Shown: in pieces, positions 48,827-57,471 of the stretch | Position numbering within the stretch: the stretch's first letter is position 1 | How the letters are laid out: the number at the start of each line of letters is the position of its first letter | Assembly: GCF_017301635.1 (NCBI RefSeq) | Contig: NZ_CP071091.1 | Location: 7,804,501-7,868,500, forward strand | DNA from: Myxococcus landrumus | GTDB taxonomy: Bacteria > Myxococcota > Myxococcia > Myxococcales > Myxococcaceae | DNA: 64,000 nucleotides | Direction of reading: 5' to 3' | Notes under the pieces: generated by a model | Told to the model about the DNA's origin: nothing | Seen by the model: the letters and a program-made list of their open reading frames with translations, nothing else | Databases searched by the model: none | Translations under genes and position numbers: made by a program

Positions 48827-51364
48827 TCACTCCTCCCTCAACGCGAGCGCGGGGTTGGCGCGCGCCATCTTCCACGCGGGATAGAGCCCCGCGAGCGCGG
48901 CGGCCACCAACGCGAGCAGCAAGGCCTGCCCCAGTGTTTCAGGCGACACGGCGAGCCGCAGGGTCCATCCGAAGGAGCGCTGGTTGATGACGTGCACCAG
49001 GATGTACGCGAGCCCCACGCCCAGCGGCAGTGAGAACAGCCCCGCGAGCAGTCCCAGGAGTCCTGTCTGGAGCGACACCAGCCCCCAGAGTTGTCCGGGC
49101 GTCAGGCCCATGGCGCGCAGCACCGCGAGCTCTCGAGCCCGCTCCAGTTGCAGGGACATCAGCGCGCTGAGCACTCCGACGAAGGCCACGCAGATGGCGA
49201 GCAGCCGGAGCACCTGCGTAATCGTGAAGGTGCGGTCGAACACCTCCATCGACATCTGTCGCAGGGAGCGGTTGGAGCGGATGAGGAGGGCCTGGCTGTC
49301 TCCCGCGCGCTCACGCACCGAGGCGAGGAGCGCGTCCAGGTCCTGCCCTGGCGCCGCGTACAGCGCCACGCCGCTCACGCCTCGGTCGTCGAACCATCGG
49401 TCGTAGGTGGCGCGAGGCATCAGGACGGTGCCCACGTCGGAGCCGTAGTCGAAGTACACGCCGACGACCCGGAAGTCGTGCGGCCCCTTGTCCGTGGCCA
49501 CGCGCACCGTGTCGCCCACGCCCACGCCGCGATGGAACGCGAAGGGCTCCGAGACGATGAGCGCGTCCGTCGACGACTCCAGCTCGCGCCACACGGAGGC
49601 GTCGTCGCCTTGCTTGAAGCGATAGGGCCGTGCCGGCGTGCGGCTCAAGTCCACGGCGGACAGGTCCGTGAGTACGCCGTTCACCTGGACATGGGTCAGT
49701 CGCAGGGAGCTGCTGCCAGCGATGCCCGGCGTGGCGCGCAGTTGCTCGGCGAGCCCTGGTGTCAGCGAGGCGGACTCGCGCCGGGCGACCATCGTGGCCG
49801 GGGAGATGTACACGTCCGCGAGCAGGGAGGCTTCCAGCCAGGACATCACGGTGCCTCGGAAGCTGGACACCATCAGCCCCACGCCCACCGTCGTCGCGAC
49901 GGCGACCATCAACGCGGCCAGCGCCACGGCGGTGCGGCTCAGGCTGGTCCGCACGCTTCGCGCCGCCATGCGCCCCAGGAGGCCGAAGGTGAGCCCCAGC
50001 GGGACGGCGGCGAGGAGCGACAGCCGCTCCGTCAGCCAGGGCACCAGGAGCGCGGCGCCCAGCAGGACCCCGAAGAGTCCCACGTAGGCGGGGAGCAACG
50101 CGTGCGTGGGCCAGTTCAACATCCCCACGCCCAAGGCGAGCAGCGCCAGTCCCATCAGCGCGAGCCTGGGTGCGCGGGTGCGTGAGACATCCTCGAGCGT
50201 CGAGCGGCGCAGCGTCGTCACGGGCGCCGAGCGCGCGGCTTCCCAGGCGGGCACCAGCGCCGCGAGCACCGTGGCGCCCAGGCCCAATCCCAAGCCCTTC
50301 GCCAGCGTGAGGGGCTCCAGCACCAGCCTGCGCACGCTCACCACGAAGTAGAGGTCGTTGAGGGTTTGCGTGATGAGGCCGACGAGCCCTCGCCCCAGGA
50401 TGATGCCGAGCAGCAGCCCCGCCACCGTGCCGACCATGCCCAGCACCAGGGCCTCACCCAACACGAGCGCGAACAGCTCCCGGCGGGTGATGCCCACCGC
50501 GCGCAGCCGGCCCAGGAGCCCGCGCCGCTGCACCACGGAGAACGTCATGGTGTTGTAGATGAGGAACATCCCCACCACGAGCGCCAGCAGGGAGAGCGCG
50601 GTGAGGTTGGTGCGAAACGCCCTCGTCATCTGCTCCAGGGTTCCGGTTCGAGCGGAGGCTCGGACCAGCTCCGTTCCTGGGGGCAACGTCGCGCGCAGTT
50701 GCTGCGCCTGCGCATCACCCCCGGGGAGAATCAGGTCCACGCGCGTGAGCCGGCCGTCCTGGCCGAGCAGCTCCTGCGCGGTGGAGATGTCCATCAACGC
50801 CAGTGACTCCAGTGCGCGTGCGGTGTCCTCGTTGGCGGGGGCAATCAGCGACATGACGCGAAGCTGTGCGTCGCGTCCGGCGACTCGCACCGGCACCACG
50901 TCGCCGACTCCCACGCCCAGCGCCCGGGCTGCCCGCGCGCTGAGGAGCACGGTGCCCGGCTCGGTGAGCAGTGTGCCCACGTCACCCGCGGCGCCGCTCG
51001 AGAAGTCTCGGAAGGGGGCCTCCGCGAAGGGGTCCATGCCCAGCAGGGTGAGCGTGCGCCGGTCACCCACGGTCGCCTGCGCGTAGCCCTCCACCACGGG
51101 CGCGGACACGGGCGCATCGGGCCGCACGCGCAGGTCGCGATACACGCGCTCCGGAAGACCCGAGGTGCCCCCCAGGAGTTGATGCGTGGCGCGCCCCGCC
51201 ACCGCGTCCGTGGAGCGCTCGAACGCGCGCATCGCGCTGCCGCTCGCCAGGTCGATGGACACGACCACCGCCACACCCAGCGCAATCCCCACGAGCGACA
51301 GCGCCGTCAGCCACGGGTGTCGACCCAGGTGGCGCAGGCTGGCGCGGACCAGGAGGCCTTTCAT
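48827..51364 (-). CDS. FtsX-family ABC transporter permease (MacB/AttFG-like)
   Basis: 845 residues, ATG 51364. Two MacB-like periplasmic domains are each followed by an FtsX membrane domain. There is one helix at the start (WLTALSLVGIALGVAVVVSIDLASG), three around 'FRTNLTALSLLALVVGMFLIYNTM...RLRAVGITRRELFALVLGEALVLG', a second set in the middle ('LSRTAVALAALMVAVATTVGVGLM') and a final FtsX block near 'LAICVAFVGVLSALMSLQLERARELAVLRAMGLTPGQLWGLVSLQTGLL'. This is the two-repeat architecture of AttF/AttG-type permeases, which transmit ATPase strokes to lipids or lipoproteins in the outer leaflet. It lies between the ATPase and AttH genes on one strand. Confidence 0.92.
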   Translation of the reverse strand: MKGLLVRASLRHLGRHPWLTALSLVGIALGVAVVVSIDLASGSAMRAFERSTDAVAGRATHQLLGGTSGLPERVYRDLRVRPDAPVSAPVVEGYAQATVGDRRTLTLLGMDPFAEAPFRDFSSGAAGDVGTLLTEPGTVLLSARAARALGVGVGDVVPVRVAGRDAQLRVMSLIAPANEDTARALESLALMDISTAQELLGQDGRLTRVDLILPGGDAQAQQLRATLPPGTELVRASARTGTLEQMTRAFRTNLTALSLLALVVGMFLIYNTMTFSVVQRRGLLGRLRAVGITRRELFALVLGEALVLGMVGTVAGLLLGIILGRGLVGLITQTLNDLYFVVSVRRLVLEPLTLAKGLGLGLGATVLAALVPAWEAARSAPVTTLRRSTLEDVSRTRAPRLALMGLALLALGVGMLNWPTHALLPAYVGLFGVLLGAALLVPWLTERLSLLAAVPLGLTFGLLGRMAARSVRTSLSRTAVALAALMVAVATTVGVGLMVSSFRGTVMSWLEASLLADVYISPATMVARRESASLTPGLAEQLRATPGIAGSSSLRLTHVQVNGVLTDLSAVDLSRTPARPYRFKQGDDASVWRELESSTDALIVSEPFAFHRGVGVGDTVRVATDKGPHDFRVVGVYFDYGSDVGTVLMPRATYDRWFDDRGVSGVALYAAPGQDLDALLASVRERAGDSQALLIRSNRSLRQMSMEVFDRTFTITQVLRLLAICVAFVGVLSALMSLQLERARELAVLRAMGLTPGQLWGLVSLQTGLLGLLAGLFSLPLGVGLAYILVHVINQRSFGWTLRLAVSPETLGQALLLALVAAALAGLYPAWKMARANPALALREE

Positions 51365-51461
51365 CGGAGCTCCTTCCGAAGCACCGCGTGCCGGGGCTTC
51401 GCGGCCATGACGTGCAACGAGGGGGAGGTCATCATCGAGGGGCTCGCTCCGCCATCGGCCC

Positions 51462-52178
51462 TCATCGCGGCGTCCTCTTCGGTGCCTCGCGCTCCACCAG
51501 CCGCCCGTTCGTCATCTCCAACACCCGGTCCGCGCGCGCCATCAACCCCGGCTCGTGGGTGACGACGAGCGCACAGGCATTGCCTTGCCGCGTGAGTCCC
51601 TCCAGCAGGTCCAGCACCCGCCGTCCCGTGGCTTCATCCAGGTTGCCCGTGGGCTCATCCGCCAGCAGCAGGGGCGGCGCATGCGCCAGCGCCCGAGCCA
51701 CCGCCACGCGCTGCTGCTCTCCGCCAGACAGCCGGTCCGGGAAGCTGCCCGCTCGAGAGGCCAGGCCCACCCGCTCCAGCAGCTCATGCGCCCGCGTCCC
51801 CGCCTCGGGCCCCGAGCGCCCGTTGAGCTCCACTGGCAGCCGCACGTTCTCCTCCACCGTCAACGTGGGCAGCAGGTTGAACGCCTGGAAGATGAACCCC
51901 ACGCGCTCGCGGCGCAGCAGCGTGCGCTCACGCTCGCTCATCGTGCCCAGGTTCTTCCCGTCGATGAGCACCTCGCCGCGCGTGGGCAGGTCGATGCCGC
52001 TGATGAGGTTGAGCAGCGTGGACTTGCCGGAGCCGCTGCGGCCCAGCAGCACCACGAACTCCCCCCGGCGCAGCTCCAGCGTCACACCCGAGAGGACCTC
52101 TCGCGAGGTGTCGCCCTCCGCGTAGGACTTGGTGACATCACGAATCGCGACGAGCGGGGGCGTGTCGGACGAGGGCAT
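51462..52178 (-). CDS. LolD/MacB-like ABC transporter ATP-binding protein
   Basis: 238 residues from ATG 52178 (AAGGG upstream); the 30-residue 5' extension lacks coding character. Walker A GRSGSGKSTLL, 'FIFQAFNLLPTLTVEENV' Q-loop, signature LSGGEQQRVAVARAL, Walker B LLLADEPTGNLDE and 'VVTHEPGLMARADRVLEM' are intact. This is the LolD/MacB class that couples to FtsX-type permeases, here the one encoded 97 bases downstream. The 97-base gap holds no obvious gene. Expected on the cytoplasmic membrane. Confidence 0.95.
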   Translation of the reverse strand: MPSSDTPPLVAIRDVTKSYAEGDTSREVLSGVTLELRRGEFVVLLGRSGSGKSTLLNLISGIDLPTRGEVLIDGKNLGTMSERERTLLRRERVGFIFQAFNLLPTLTVEENVRLPVELNGRSGPEAGTRAHELLERVGLASRAGSFPDRLSGGEQQRVAVARALAHAPPLLLADEPTGNLDEATGRRVLDLLEGLTRQGNACALVVTHEPGLMARADRVLEMTNGRLVEREAPKRTPR

Positions 52179-52233
52179 GTGTGAGCCCTTGATAAGCGGA
52201 GAACGTGTTCCATGCCGCTTCCCGCGGACACAC

Positions 52234-53055
52234 TCAGGTGCCCGCGGATTGTGGCTCCCATTCTCCAAAGTTACAGACGTGCGTCAGGAAGTCGCAGGCC
52301 TCCCTCGCGAGTCGCGGCCCATCCGTGTCCCGAGGGATGATGTGGAACCCTCGCTGGAGCGAGATGACGCGCACGCACGGAGACGCCTTGAGCCGCCGCG
52401 CCAGCTCGAGTCCGCCTCGTGGGTCCACGACGTGGTCCTGCTCCGCCACGGCGATGAAGACGGGACAGCGCACGCGCGCGGCGCTCCGGGCCGCGGCATC
52501 CTGCAGGGTGACGACGTCCCGAAGCCGCGCCACCGGGAAGCCGGAGAGGATGGGCGCGCGGGCCAGGACGGCGGGGTCCGAGATGTCCGTGCTCGACTTC
52601 GCGACCCACGGGTGCACCCACTCCAGCAGCGGCGTGCGCGACAACTGACGGATGACGCGCATGCGCGCCCCACGAAAGCGCAGGGCCGGAGCGGCGAGCA
52701 CCAGGCCGCGCACCATCGCCGGCGCATCCGCGGCCAGGCCCACCGCGAGCAGCGCGCCCATGGACAGCCCCGCGACGAAGACCTGTCGATGGCCCCGCAG
52801 TGAGTCGAGCGCGCGCCGGGCCTCGTCCCGCCAGTCGCGCCACGTGACACCCAGCAGCGCCCGCGGCGTGGCGCCATGCCCGGGCAGGAGCGGGGCGACA
52901 ACGCGCATGCCCCGCGCGGCCAGGGCCTCGCCCAACGGCCGCACATCCCAGGGACTGCCGGTGAAGCCGTGCAGCACCAGGCACGCATCGGGACCTCGTC
53001 CCAGCTCGAACGCCCCTGTCTTCTCCTCATCCATGGCCAAGCGCGCGTCCATCAT
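52234..53055 (-). CDS. Alpha/beta-fold hydrolase (carboxylesterase Est30/monoglyceride lipase-like)
   Basis: 273 residues from ATG 53055; 53052 or 53034 are also possible and none has a clear ribosome binding site. The fold opens 'CLVLHGFTGSPWDVRPLGEALAARGMRVVAPLLPGHG' with oxyanion motif HGF. The nucleophile elbow is FVAGLSMGALLAVGL (Ser in GLSMG), the acid is in 'VFIAVAEQDHVVDP' and the His in 'SLQRGFHIIPRDTDG'. Carboxylesterases of this type cleave short- to medium-chain esters. No signal peptide. Divergent from the DUF3467 gene. Substrate unknown. Confidence 0.88.
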   Translation of the reverse strand: MMDARLAMDEEKTGAFELGRGPDACLVLHGFTGSPWDVRPLGEALAARGMRVVAPLLPGHGATPRALLGVTWRDWRDEARRALDSLRGHRQVFVAGLSMGALLAVGLAADAPAMVRGLVLAAPALRFRGARMRVIRQLSRTPLLEWVHPWVAKSSTDISDPAVLARAPILSGFPVARLRDVVTLQDAAARSAARVRCPVFIAVAEQDHVVDPRGGLELARRLKASPCVRVISLQRGFHIIPRDTDGPRLAREACDFLTHVCNFGEWEPQSAGT

Positions 53056-53103
53056 GACGTGACGCTGGCCACGCGAGGGCGCAGGCGCTATGCCCCCTGC
53101 CTC

Positions 53104-53394
53104 ATGGCGGACACTCCGAAGCCCCCGGACATGCAGTTGCAGATTCAAATCGACGAGGACGTCGCCAATGGTCAGTACGCCAACATGGCGCTCGTGAACC
53201 ACACGGACACGGAATTCACCCTGGATTTCATCTACGTCCAGCCGCAGCAACTGCGCGCCAAGGTGCGCTCGCGCATCATCACCAGCCCCAAGCACATGAA
53301 GCGGCTGATGATGGCCATGCAGGACAACCTCCAGCGTTACGAGGCGAAGTTCGGCCCCATCACCGTGCGCGAGGATGACGGCGGGATGCACTGA
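53104..53394 (+). CDS. DUF3467 domain-containing small protein
   Basis: 96 residues from ATG 53104; a longer upstream frame overlaps the hydrolase and is not coding. 'MQLQIQIDEDVANGQYANMALVNHTDTEFTLDFIYVQPQQLRAKVRSRIITSPKHMKRLMMAMQDNLQRYEAKFGPI' is the DUF3467 signature. The domain recurs in myxobacteria and other deltaproteobacteria as a small cytoplasmic protein of unknown role. Its stop lies ~60 bases before the next gene, with a hairpin between. Confidence 0.9.
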   Translation: MADTPKPPDMQLQIQIDEDVANGQYANMALVNHTDTEFTLDFIYVQPQQLRAKVRSRIITSPKHMKRLMMAMQDNLQRYEAKFGPITVREDDGGMH

Positions 53395-53413
53395 GCGGGT
53401 GACCCGCACCCCG

Positions 53414-53430
53414 GGGTTGGAATCCAACCC
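53414..53430 (+). terminator. Hairpin after DUF3467
   Basis: GGGTTGG (53414-53420) and CCAACCC (53424-53430) with AAT between form a perfect 7-bp stem 20 bases after the DUF3467 stop. Its presence supports starting the next gene at 53456 instead of at GTG 53399. It resembles a tRNA T-arm by chance; no tRNA is present. No T-tract follows. Confidence 0.5.
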
Positions 53431-53455
53431 GCAGCGGCGCAGACTCGGGGACATC

Positions 53456-54208
53456 GTGCTCCGACTCCTCGTGCCGCTGTTCGTGCTGTTGTTCGCCCGT
53501 GCCGCCTCCGCCCAGTGTCTAGGAGACGGGGTGCAGTTGTTTCCCACACCCGGGGCCATCATCCCCATCAACAGCCGCTTCCTGCTGGAAGGCGTGGGGA
53601 CCGCTCGCGAGTCCGTGGTGTCGCTGGTGGGCAAGAAGCTGCGGCTGGTGTCGGACAGCCACGAGGTGGAGGTGAAGGCGCAGCGCGGCTGGGAGAGCAG
53701 CCTGGGCCGGGCCACCGTCGTCCTCAAGGTCTCCGGCAAGCTGGAGCCGGACAAGCGCTACACGCTGCGCATCGACGAGGTGCTCCCCAACGTCGCCCTG
53801 CTCAACGGCAAGGGCGCGGCGCTGCCCGAGTGGTACACGGGCAAGGGCGCGGACACCCAGGCGCCCCGGTGGCAGAAGCGCCCGGCCGTCTCCGAGGGAA
53901 TCCTCCGCCGCACGCCCCAGGGCACCACCCGCTTCGTGCGCCTCAACCTGTCGTTGCGCGAGGAGAGCCCCGCCTATCTCGTGGTGAAGCTGGAGCCGCG
54001 CCGCCCGGGTCCCAGCGTGCAGCAGTACGTGGTGCCGGTGGTCAACAACACGGCCTTCATCGGTCACGAGGCGTGCAGCGGCACGTTCGCCATGGAGGAC
54101 GGCCGCAGCTACCGCGCCCGCATCGAGGCGTTCGACGCCGCGGGCCACAACGCGCCCCCCGTTCCGCCTGTGGACTTCGAGGCGCCGGCCGACTACTCCG
54201 CTCCGTGA
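53456..54208 (+). CDS. Exported protein of unknown function
   Basis: About 250 residues from GTG 53456 (CGGGGAC upstream); GTG 53399 or ATG 53375 would add sequence upstream of the signal. 'LRLLVPLFVLLFARAASAQ' is a Sec signal peptide with an ASA-type site. The mature protein seems to have two similar beta-domains, with strands such as 'GAIIPINSRFLLEGVG', 'KLRLVSDSHEVEVKAQ', 'KRYTLRIDEVLPNVALL' and the late 'VPVVNNTAFIGHEACSGTFAMEDGRSYRARIEAFDAAGHNAPP' (fibronectin-type III/Ig-like). Cys residues lie in both halves. Probably periplasmic; no function inferred. Confidence 0.8.
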   Translation: MLRLLVPLFVLLFARAASAQCLGDGVQLFPTPGAIIPINSRFLLEGVGTARESVVSLVGKKLRLVSDSHEVEVKAQRGWESSLGRATVVLKVSGKLEPDKRYTLRIDEVLPNVALLNGKGAALPEWYTGKGADTQAPRWQKRPAVSEGILRRTPQGTTRFVRLNLSLREESPAYLVVKLEPRRPGPSVQQYVVPVVNNTAFIGHEACSGTFAMEDGRSYRARIEAFDAAGHNAPPVPPVDFEAPADYSAP

Positions 54209-54230
54209 GTGGTACTCGCCAGGAGCACGC

Positions 54231-55148
54231 ATGACGAAGGTGGACGTGGAGGGCATGAAGGAGCGGATGGCCGCTTTCACCCAGTCCCTGCAGGATGACA
54301 TCTGCCAGGCACTGGAGCGGCTGGACGGCTCGTCGCGCTTTCGCGAGGACGCCTGGCAGCGCCCCGGTGGCGGCGGCGGACGCACCCGGGTGCTGGAGGA
54401 TGGCGCCGTGCTGGAGAAGGCCGGCGTCAACACGTCGGTGGTGTTTGGTGAATTGGAGGAGCAGTTCGCCAAGAAGCTCCAGGGCGAGGGGCGCTCGTTC
54501 TGGGCGGGCGGAATCTCCCTGGTGTTGCACCCGCGCAACCCGCATGTGCCCACCGTCCACGCCAACTACCGCTTCATCCACCAGGGCGGGAAGGCGTGGT
54601 TCGGCGGCGGCGCGGACCTGACGCCGTACTACCTCTACGAGGAGGACGCGGCGCACTTCCATCGCGTGCACAAGGCCGCGTGCGACGCGCACGACGCGGC
54701 GTACTACCCGCGCTTCAAGGCGGCGTGTGACCAGTACTTCCACGTGCGCCACCGCGAGGAGACGCGCGGCGTGGGCGGCATCTTCTTCGAGAACATGGGC
54801 GGCGAGCTGGAGCGCGAGTTCGACTTCGTGCGCGACTGCGGCAAGGCCTTCCTGGACGCGTACCTGCCCATCGCCGAGCGCCGCAAGGACACGCCCGTCA
54901 CCGAGGCCCAGCGCTTCTGGCAGGAGGTGCGGCGCGGGCGCTACGTGGAGTTCAACCTCGTCTATGACCGGGGCACCGTCTTCGGCCTGGAGACGCGCGG
55001 GCGCACCGAGTCCATCCTCATGTCGCTGCCGCCCCAGACGCGCTGGCGCTACGACCACCACCCGGAGCCCGGAAGCCCGGAAGCCCGGCTGGTGGAGGTG
55101 CTGCGCCAGCCGCGCGACTGGGCGTCCTGGAGCCCTCCTCGAGGCTGA
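54231..55148 (+). CDS. hemF: Oxygen-dependent coproporphyrinogen III oxidase (HemF)
   Basis: 305 residues, ATG 54231. HemF signature: 'RTRVLEDGAVLEKAGVNTSVVFGEL', 'SLVLHPRNPHVPTVHANYRFIHQG', GGGADLTPYYLYEEDAAHFH, 'YYPRFKAACDQYFHVRHREETRGVGGIFFENM' and 'RRGRYVEFNLVYDRGTVFGLETRGRTESILMSLPPQTRW'. It converts coproporphyrinogen III to protoporphyrinogen IX with molecular oxygen in haem synthesis, consistent with an aerobic organism. It is on its own, without other hem genes nearby. Length and motifs are typical. Confidence 0.96.
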   Translation: MTKVDVEGMKERMAAFTQSLQDDICQALERLDGSSRFREDAWQRPGGGGGRTRVLEDGAVLEKAGVNTSVVFGELEEQFAKKLQGEGRSFWAGGISLVLHPRNPHVPTVHANYRFIHQGGKAWFGGGADLTPYYLYEEDAAHFHRVHKAACDAHDAAYYPRFKAACDQYFHVRHREETRGVGGIFFENMGGELEREFDFVRDCGKAFLDAYLPIAERRKDTPVTEAQRFWQEVRRGRYVEFNLVYDRGTVFGLETRGRTESILMSLPPQTRWRYDHHPEPGSPEARLVEVLRQPRDWASWSPPRG

Positions 55149-55162
55149 GGTCCACACCGCCC

Positions 55163-55645
55163 ATGGCCCCGCTCGAGATGAGAGGAGGACCCCGCGCGAA
55201 GTGGCCCCTGATTGTCGGGGGGCTGGTCCTCCTGGTGGGCCTGGCCAGTGTGTTTGTCTTCCGCCGAACACCACCGACGCCCGAGCGCCCCACCGACGCG
55301 GAGGCCCGCCTCAACGTGCTGGCGCTGTGTGACGCGGTGCAGTCGTTCCGGGCCGAGCACGGCCACTATGTGATGGCGGGGCCCACGCCTCAGGCGGTGC
55401 CCAAGGGGGGCGTGGCCGTGCCCTTTCCCGAGGACGAGGCCTTCCACCGCCTGGGCTTCGAGCCCGGCGAGCAGGTGCGCTTCCAGTACGAGGTCGTGGT
55501 GCAGGAGGGCCCCGTGGGCGAGCCGGAGGTGTCGTGCCTGGCGCGCGGCGACTTCGATGGCGACGGGCTCAACTCCCTGTACCGCGTGCGGCTGGATGCT
55601 CACGGGATGACAGGACCCATCGAGGTAGAGCGGGAAGGGGAGTAG
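55163..55645 (+). CDS. Pilin-like/minor pseudopilin-type membrane-anchored protein
   Basis: 160 residues, ATG 55163, 14 bases after hemF. A basic N-terminus and one helix 'WPLIVGGLVLLVGLASVFVF' suggest a type II membrane anchor. The exposed part 'DAEARLNVLALCDAVQSFRAEHGHYVMAG' and 'FHRLGFEPGEQVRFQYEVVV...SCLARGDFDGDGLNSLYRVRLDAHG' recalls the C-terminal part of type IV pilin-like proteins, with a Cys pair and a terminal strand. The prepilin peptidase motif (G-F-T-L-x-E) at the N-terminus is absent, so it may not be a true pilin. Function not known. Confidence 0.65.
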   Translation: MAPLEMRGGPRAKWPLIVGGLVLLVGLASVFVFRRTPPTPERPTDAEARLNVLALCDAVQSFRAEHGHYVMAGPTPQAVPKGGVAVPFPEDEAFHRLGFEPGEQVRFQYEVVVQEGPVGEPEVSCLARGDFDGDGLNSLYRVRLDAHGMTGPIEVEREGE

Positions 55646-55789
55646 GCCGCCGCAACTCGTCACTCGCGCGGCGCGAGAATCCGAGAGATGAGGCACGTCG
55701 GCGACATCCGAAACCTCGGCTCCAAGAAGGGCGGCGGGTTAGGCTCGCGCCCCGAACCGTCTCTTTTGAAGGTTGATGAGGGTGCGCCC

Positions 55790-56707
55790 ATGTCCACGAC
55801 CTCGCGAATCGCCGCGGGCTTTGGCCAGCTGGCCCGGCTCCTCGTCCACTCGGGAAAGGGCTCGCTCCCCCCGACGGGCCCCAAGTCTTCCGAAGGGGGA
55901 CTCCCCCCGCCTCGCGATGGCTTCCGCACGCAACCCTCCGTGCCCCAGCAGCACCCGTCCCTGGGCGGACAGGAGCGGGCCCCGGTGCGGAAGGTCGCGG
56001 AGCTGATTCCTCCGGGGCTGGAGAAGGTGGCGACCCGGACGGAGCTGGGCCAGCGCTTCGGCTCCGACGCGGCGCTCCTCTCCGCGCACCTGAAGCCGTC
56101 GCAGCTCCCCAGCACCGAGCGCGCCACCCGGCTGTGGACCTTCTTCGCCGCCTACGCCGAGGCCGCCGCGGCCCAGCCGCCCCAGAAGGAGGCCCAGGCC
56201 GCCTTCCGCGACGCCCTCAAGGGCCAGGGCTTCGCGGAGCTGCGTGACGCACGCACGGGACAGGATGGGGTGACGCAGGGGCTGTGGGTGCTCTCGGCCC
56301 GGACGCCCGATGAGGCCCGCGAGCGCGTGGCCAGCGTCCGGCTGGAGCCGCCCCCCGAGGTGCTCCACTCGGAGGCCGCCCTTCGCAAGGAGGGGACAGC
56401 CGAGCAGGCCCCCGCCTCCTCGCAGCGCGGCATGGAGGCGCTTCGCGGAGGTCCTTCCACGCCGCAGGCCCGCGTGGCCGACGGGCAGACGACCGAGGTC
56501 GACGAGGAGCTTCCCACAGACGGGGCCCGCTCCCGCCGGACGAACCGGCGGCTGGGGCCGATGATGCTGTGGAACGTGCTGCACGGCTTCCGGGAAGGCC
56601 CGGAGGACGGGGCGGTGGCACAGGGGCAGTGGGACAGGGTGGCCTTCGGCGCCATGCTGGCCCTGGCGGCCATCGCCTTGATTGTCGTGGCGCTCGTGAG
56701 CCTCTAG
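55790..56707 (+). CDS. Tail-anchored hypothetical protein with proline-rich N-terminus
   Basis: 305 residues from ATG 55790 (GAGGG nearby); the longer frame begins at 55688. The first ~90 residues are rich in Pro, Ser and Gln, including a 'PPPRDGFRTQPS' stretch that recalls the disordered tails of the protease-like proteins elsewhere in the window. The middle is helical: 'TERATRLWTFFAAYAEAAAAQPPQKEAQAAF'. The protein ends in one strong hydrophobic helix, 'FGAMLALAAIALIVVALVSL', at the extreme C-terminus, so it is tail-anchored. No known domain. The next gene is the ECF sigma factor, with which it may share a locus. Confidence 0.75.
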   Translation: MSTTSRIAAGFGQLARLLVHSGKGSLPPTGPKSSEGGLPPPRDGFRTQPSVPQQHPSLGGQERAPVRKVAELIPPGLEKVATRTELGQRFGSDAALLSAHLKPSQLPSTERATRLWTFFAAYAEAAAAQPPQKEAQAAFRDALKGQGFAELRDARTGQDGVTQGLWVLSARTPDEARERVASVRLEPPPEVLHSEAALRKEGTAEQAPASSQRGMEALRGGPSTPQARVADGQTTEVDEELPTDGARSRRTNRRLGPMMLWNVLHGFREGPEDGAVAQGQWDRVAFGAMLALAAIALIVVALVSL

Positions 56708-56784
56708 GGAGACGGGGCAGGCGGACGGCCAGGTGGCGCGAAAGTCCTTGGCCCGGGCCGGCTTGTGGTACGTTGCCGCACCCA

Positions 56785-57399
56785 TTGGCCACCGACGACC
56801 TCACACTCGTCAAGCGCGTCCGGAGCGGCGACCAGCGCGCGTTCAAGCTCCTCGTCGAGCGTTACCAGCGCAAGGTGTACGCAGTCGCGCTTGGCATGCT
56901 CAAGGACAAGGAAGAAGCGATGGACGTCTCCCAGGAGGCGTTCGTCAAGGTCTACAAGTACCTGGACCACTTCAAGGGCGACTCGTCCTTCTACACCTGG
57001 CTCTACCGAATCACGGTGAACGTCTGCATCGACGTGCTGCGCAAGCGCGGCGGCGGGGGTGAAGTCGTCGAGTTCGACGAGAGCCAGGCCATGGACCTGT
57101 CCGAGGCGCGCATCGGCGCGCTGGGCAGCCGGCTGGGCACCAACCCCCAGAAGAGCGCGCTCCGGCGGGAGCTGGCGGAGAAGATTCAGGAGGCCCTGGG
57201 CACCGTGCCGGAGAAGCACCGCGCCATCCTCCTGCTCCGGGAGATCGAAGGCATGTCCTACGAGGACCTGGCCCGCACGCTCGATATTCCCAAGGGCACG
57301 GTGATGAGCCGCCTCTTCCATGCCCGGGCCAAGGTCCAGAAAATCCTCAGTGAGTACCTGGAGTTGGACGAAGCCAAGAGTGGGGTGGGCGGCGAATGA
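56785..57399 (+). CDS. ECF RNA polymerase sigma factor (RpoE-like)
   Basis: 204 residues if the start is TTG 56785; a TTG at 56773 is also possible, with no clear ribosome binding site. Region 2 reads 'LVKRVRSGDQRAFKLLVERYQRKVYAVALGMLKDKEEAMDVSQEAFVKVYKYLDHFKGDSSFYTWLYRITVNVCIDVLRKR', and region 4 'LGTVPEKHRAILLLREIEGMSYEDLARTLDIPKGTVMSRLFHARAKVQ'. Both are typical of sigma-70 family ECF factors. It directs RNA polymerase to stress or envelope promoters under control of the membrane anti-sigma factor encoded next. It may be the homologue of M. xanthus RpoE1 (motility-linked ECF sigma), but that is by recollection only. CCCTC/GAGGG at 57404-57421 may form a small hairpin before the next gene. 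Confidence 0.92.
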   Translation: MATDDLTLVKRVRSGDQRAFKLLVERYQRKVYAVALGMLKDKEEAMDVSQEAFVKVYKYLDHFKGDSSFYTWLYRITVNVCIDVLRKRGGGGEVVEFDESQAMDLSEARIGALGSRLGTNPQKSALRRELAEKIQEALGTVPEKHRAILLLREIEGMSYEDLARTLDIPKGTVMSRLFHARAKVQKILSEYLELDEAKSGVGGE

Positions 57400-57471
57400 G
57401 GGACCCTCGAATATCTGAGGGAACCCCACGTCACACCGTTCGCGTCTCCCACCACCAGCAGGGTGAAGGTT

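Noticed and set aside
53414..53430. GGGTTGGAATCCAACCC as a tRNA T-arm
   Set aside because: No acceptor, D or anticodon arm is found around it; it is a simple hairpin.
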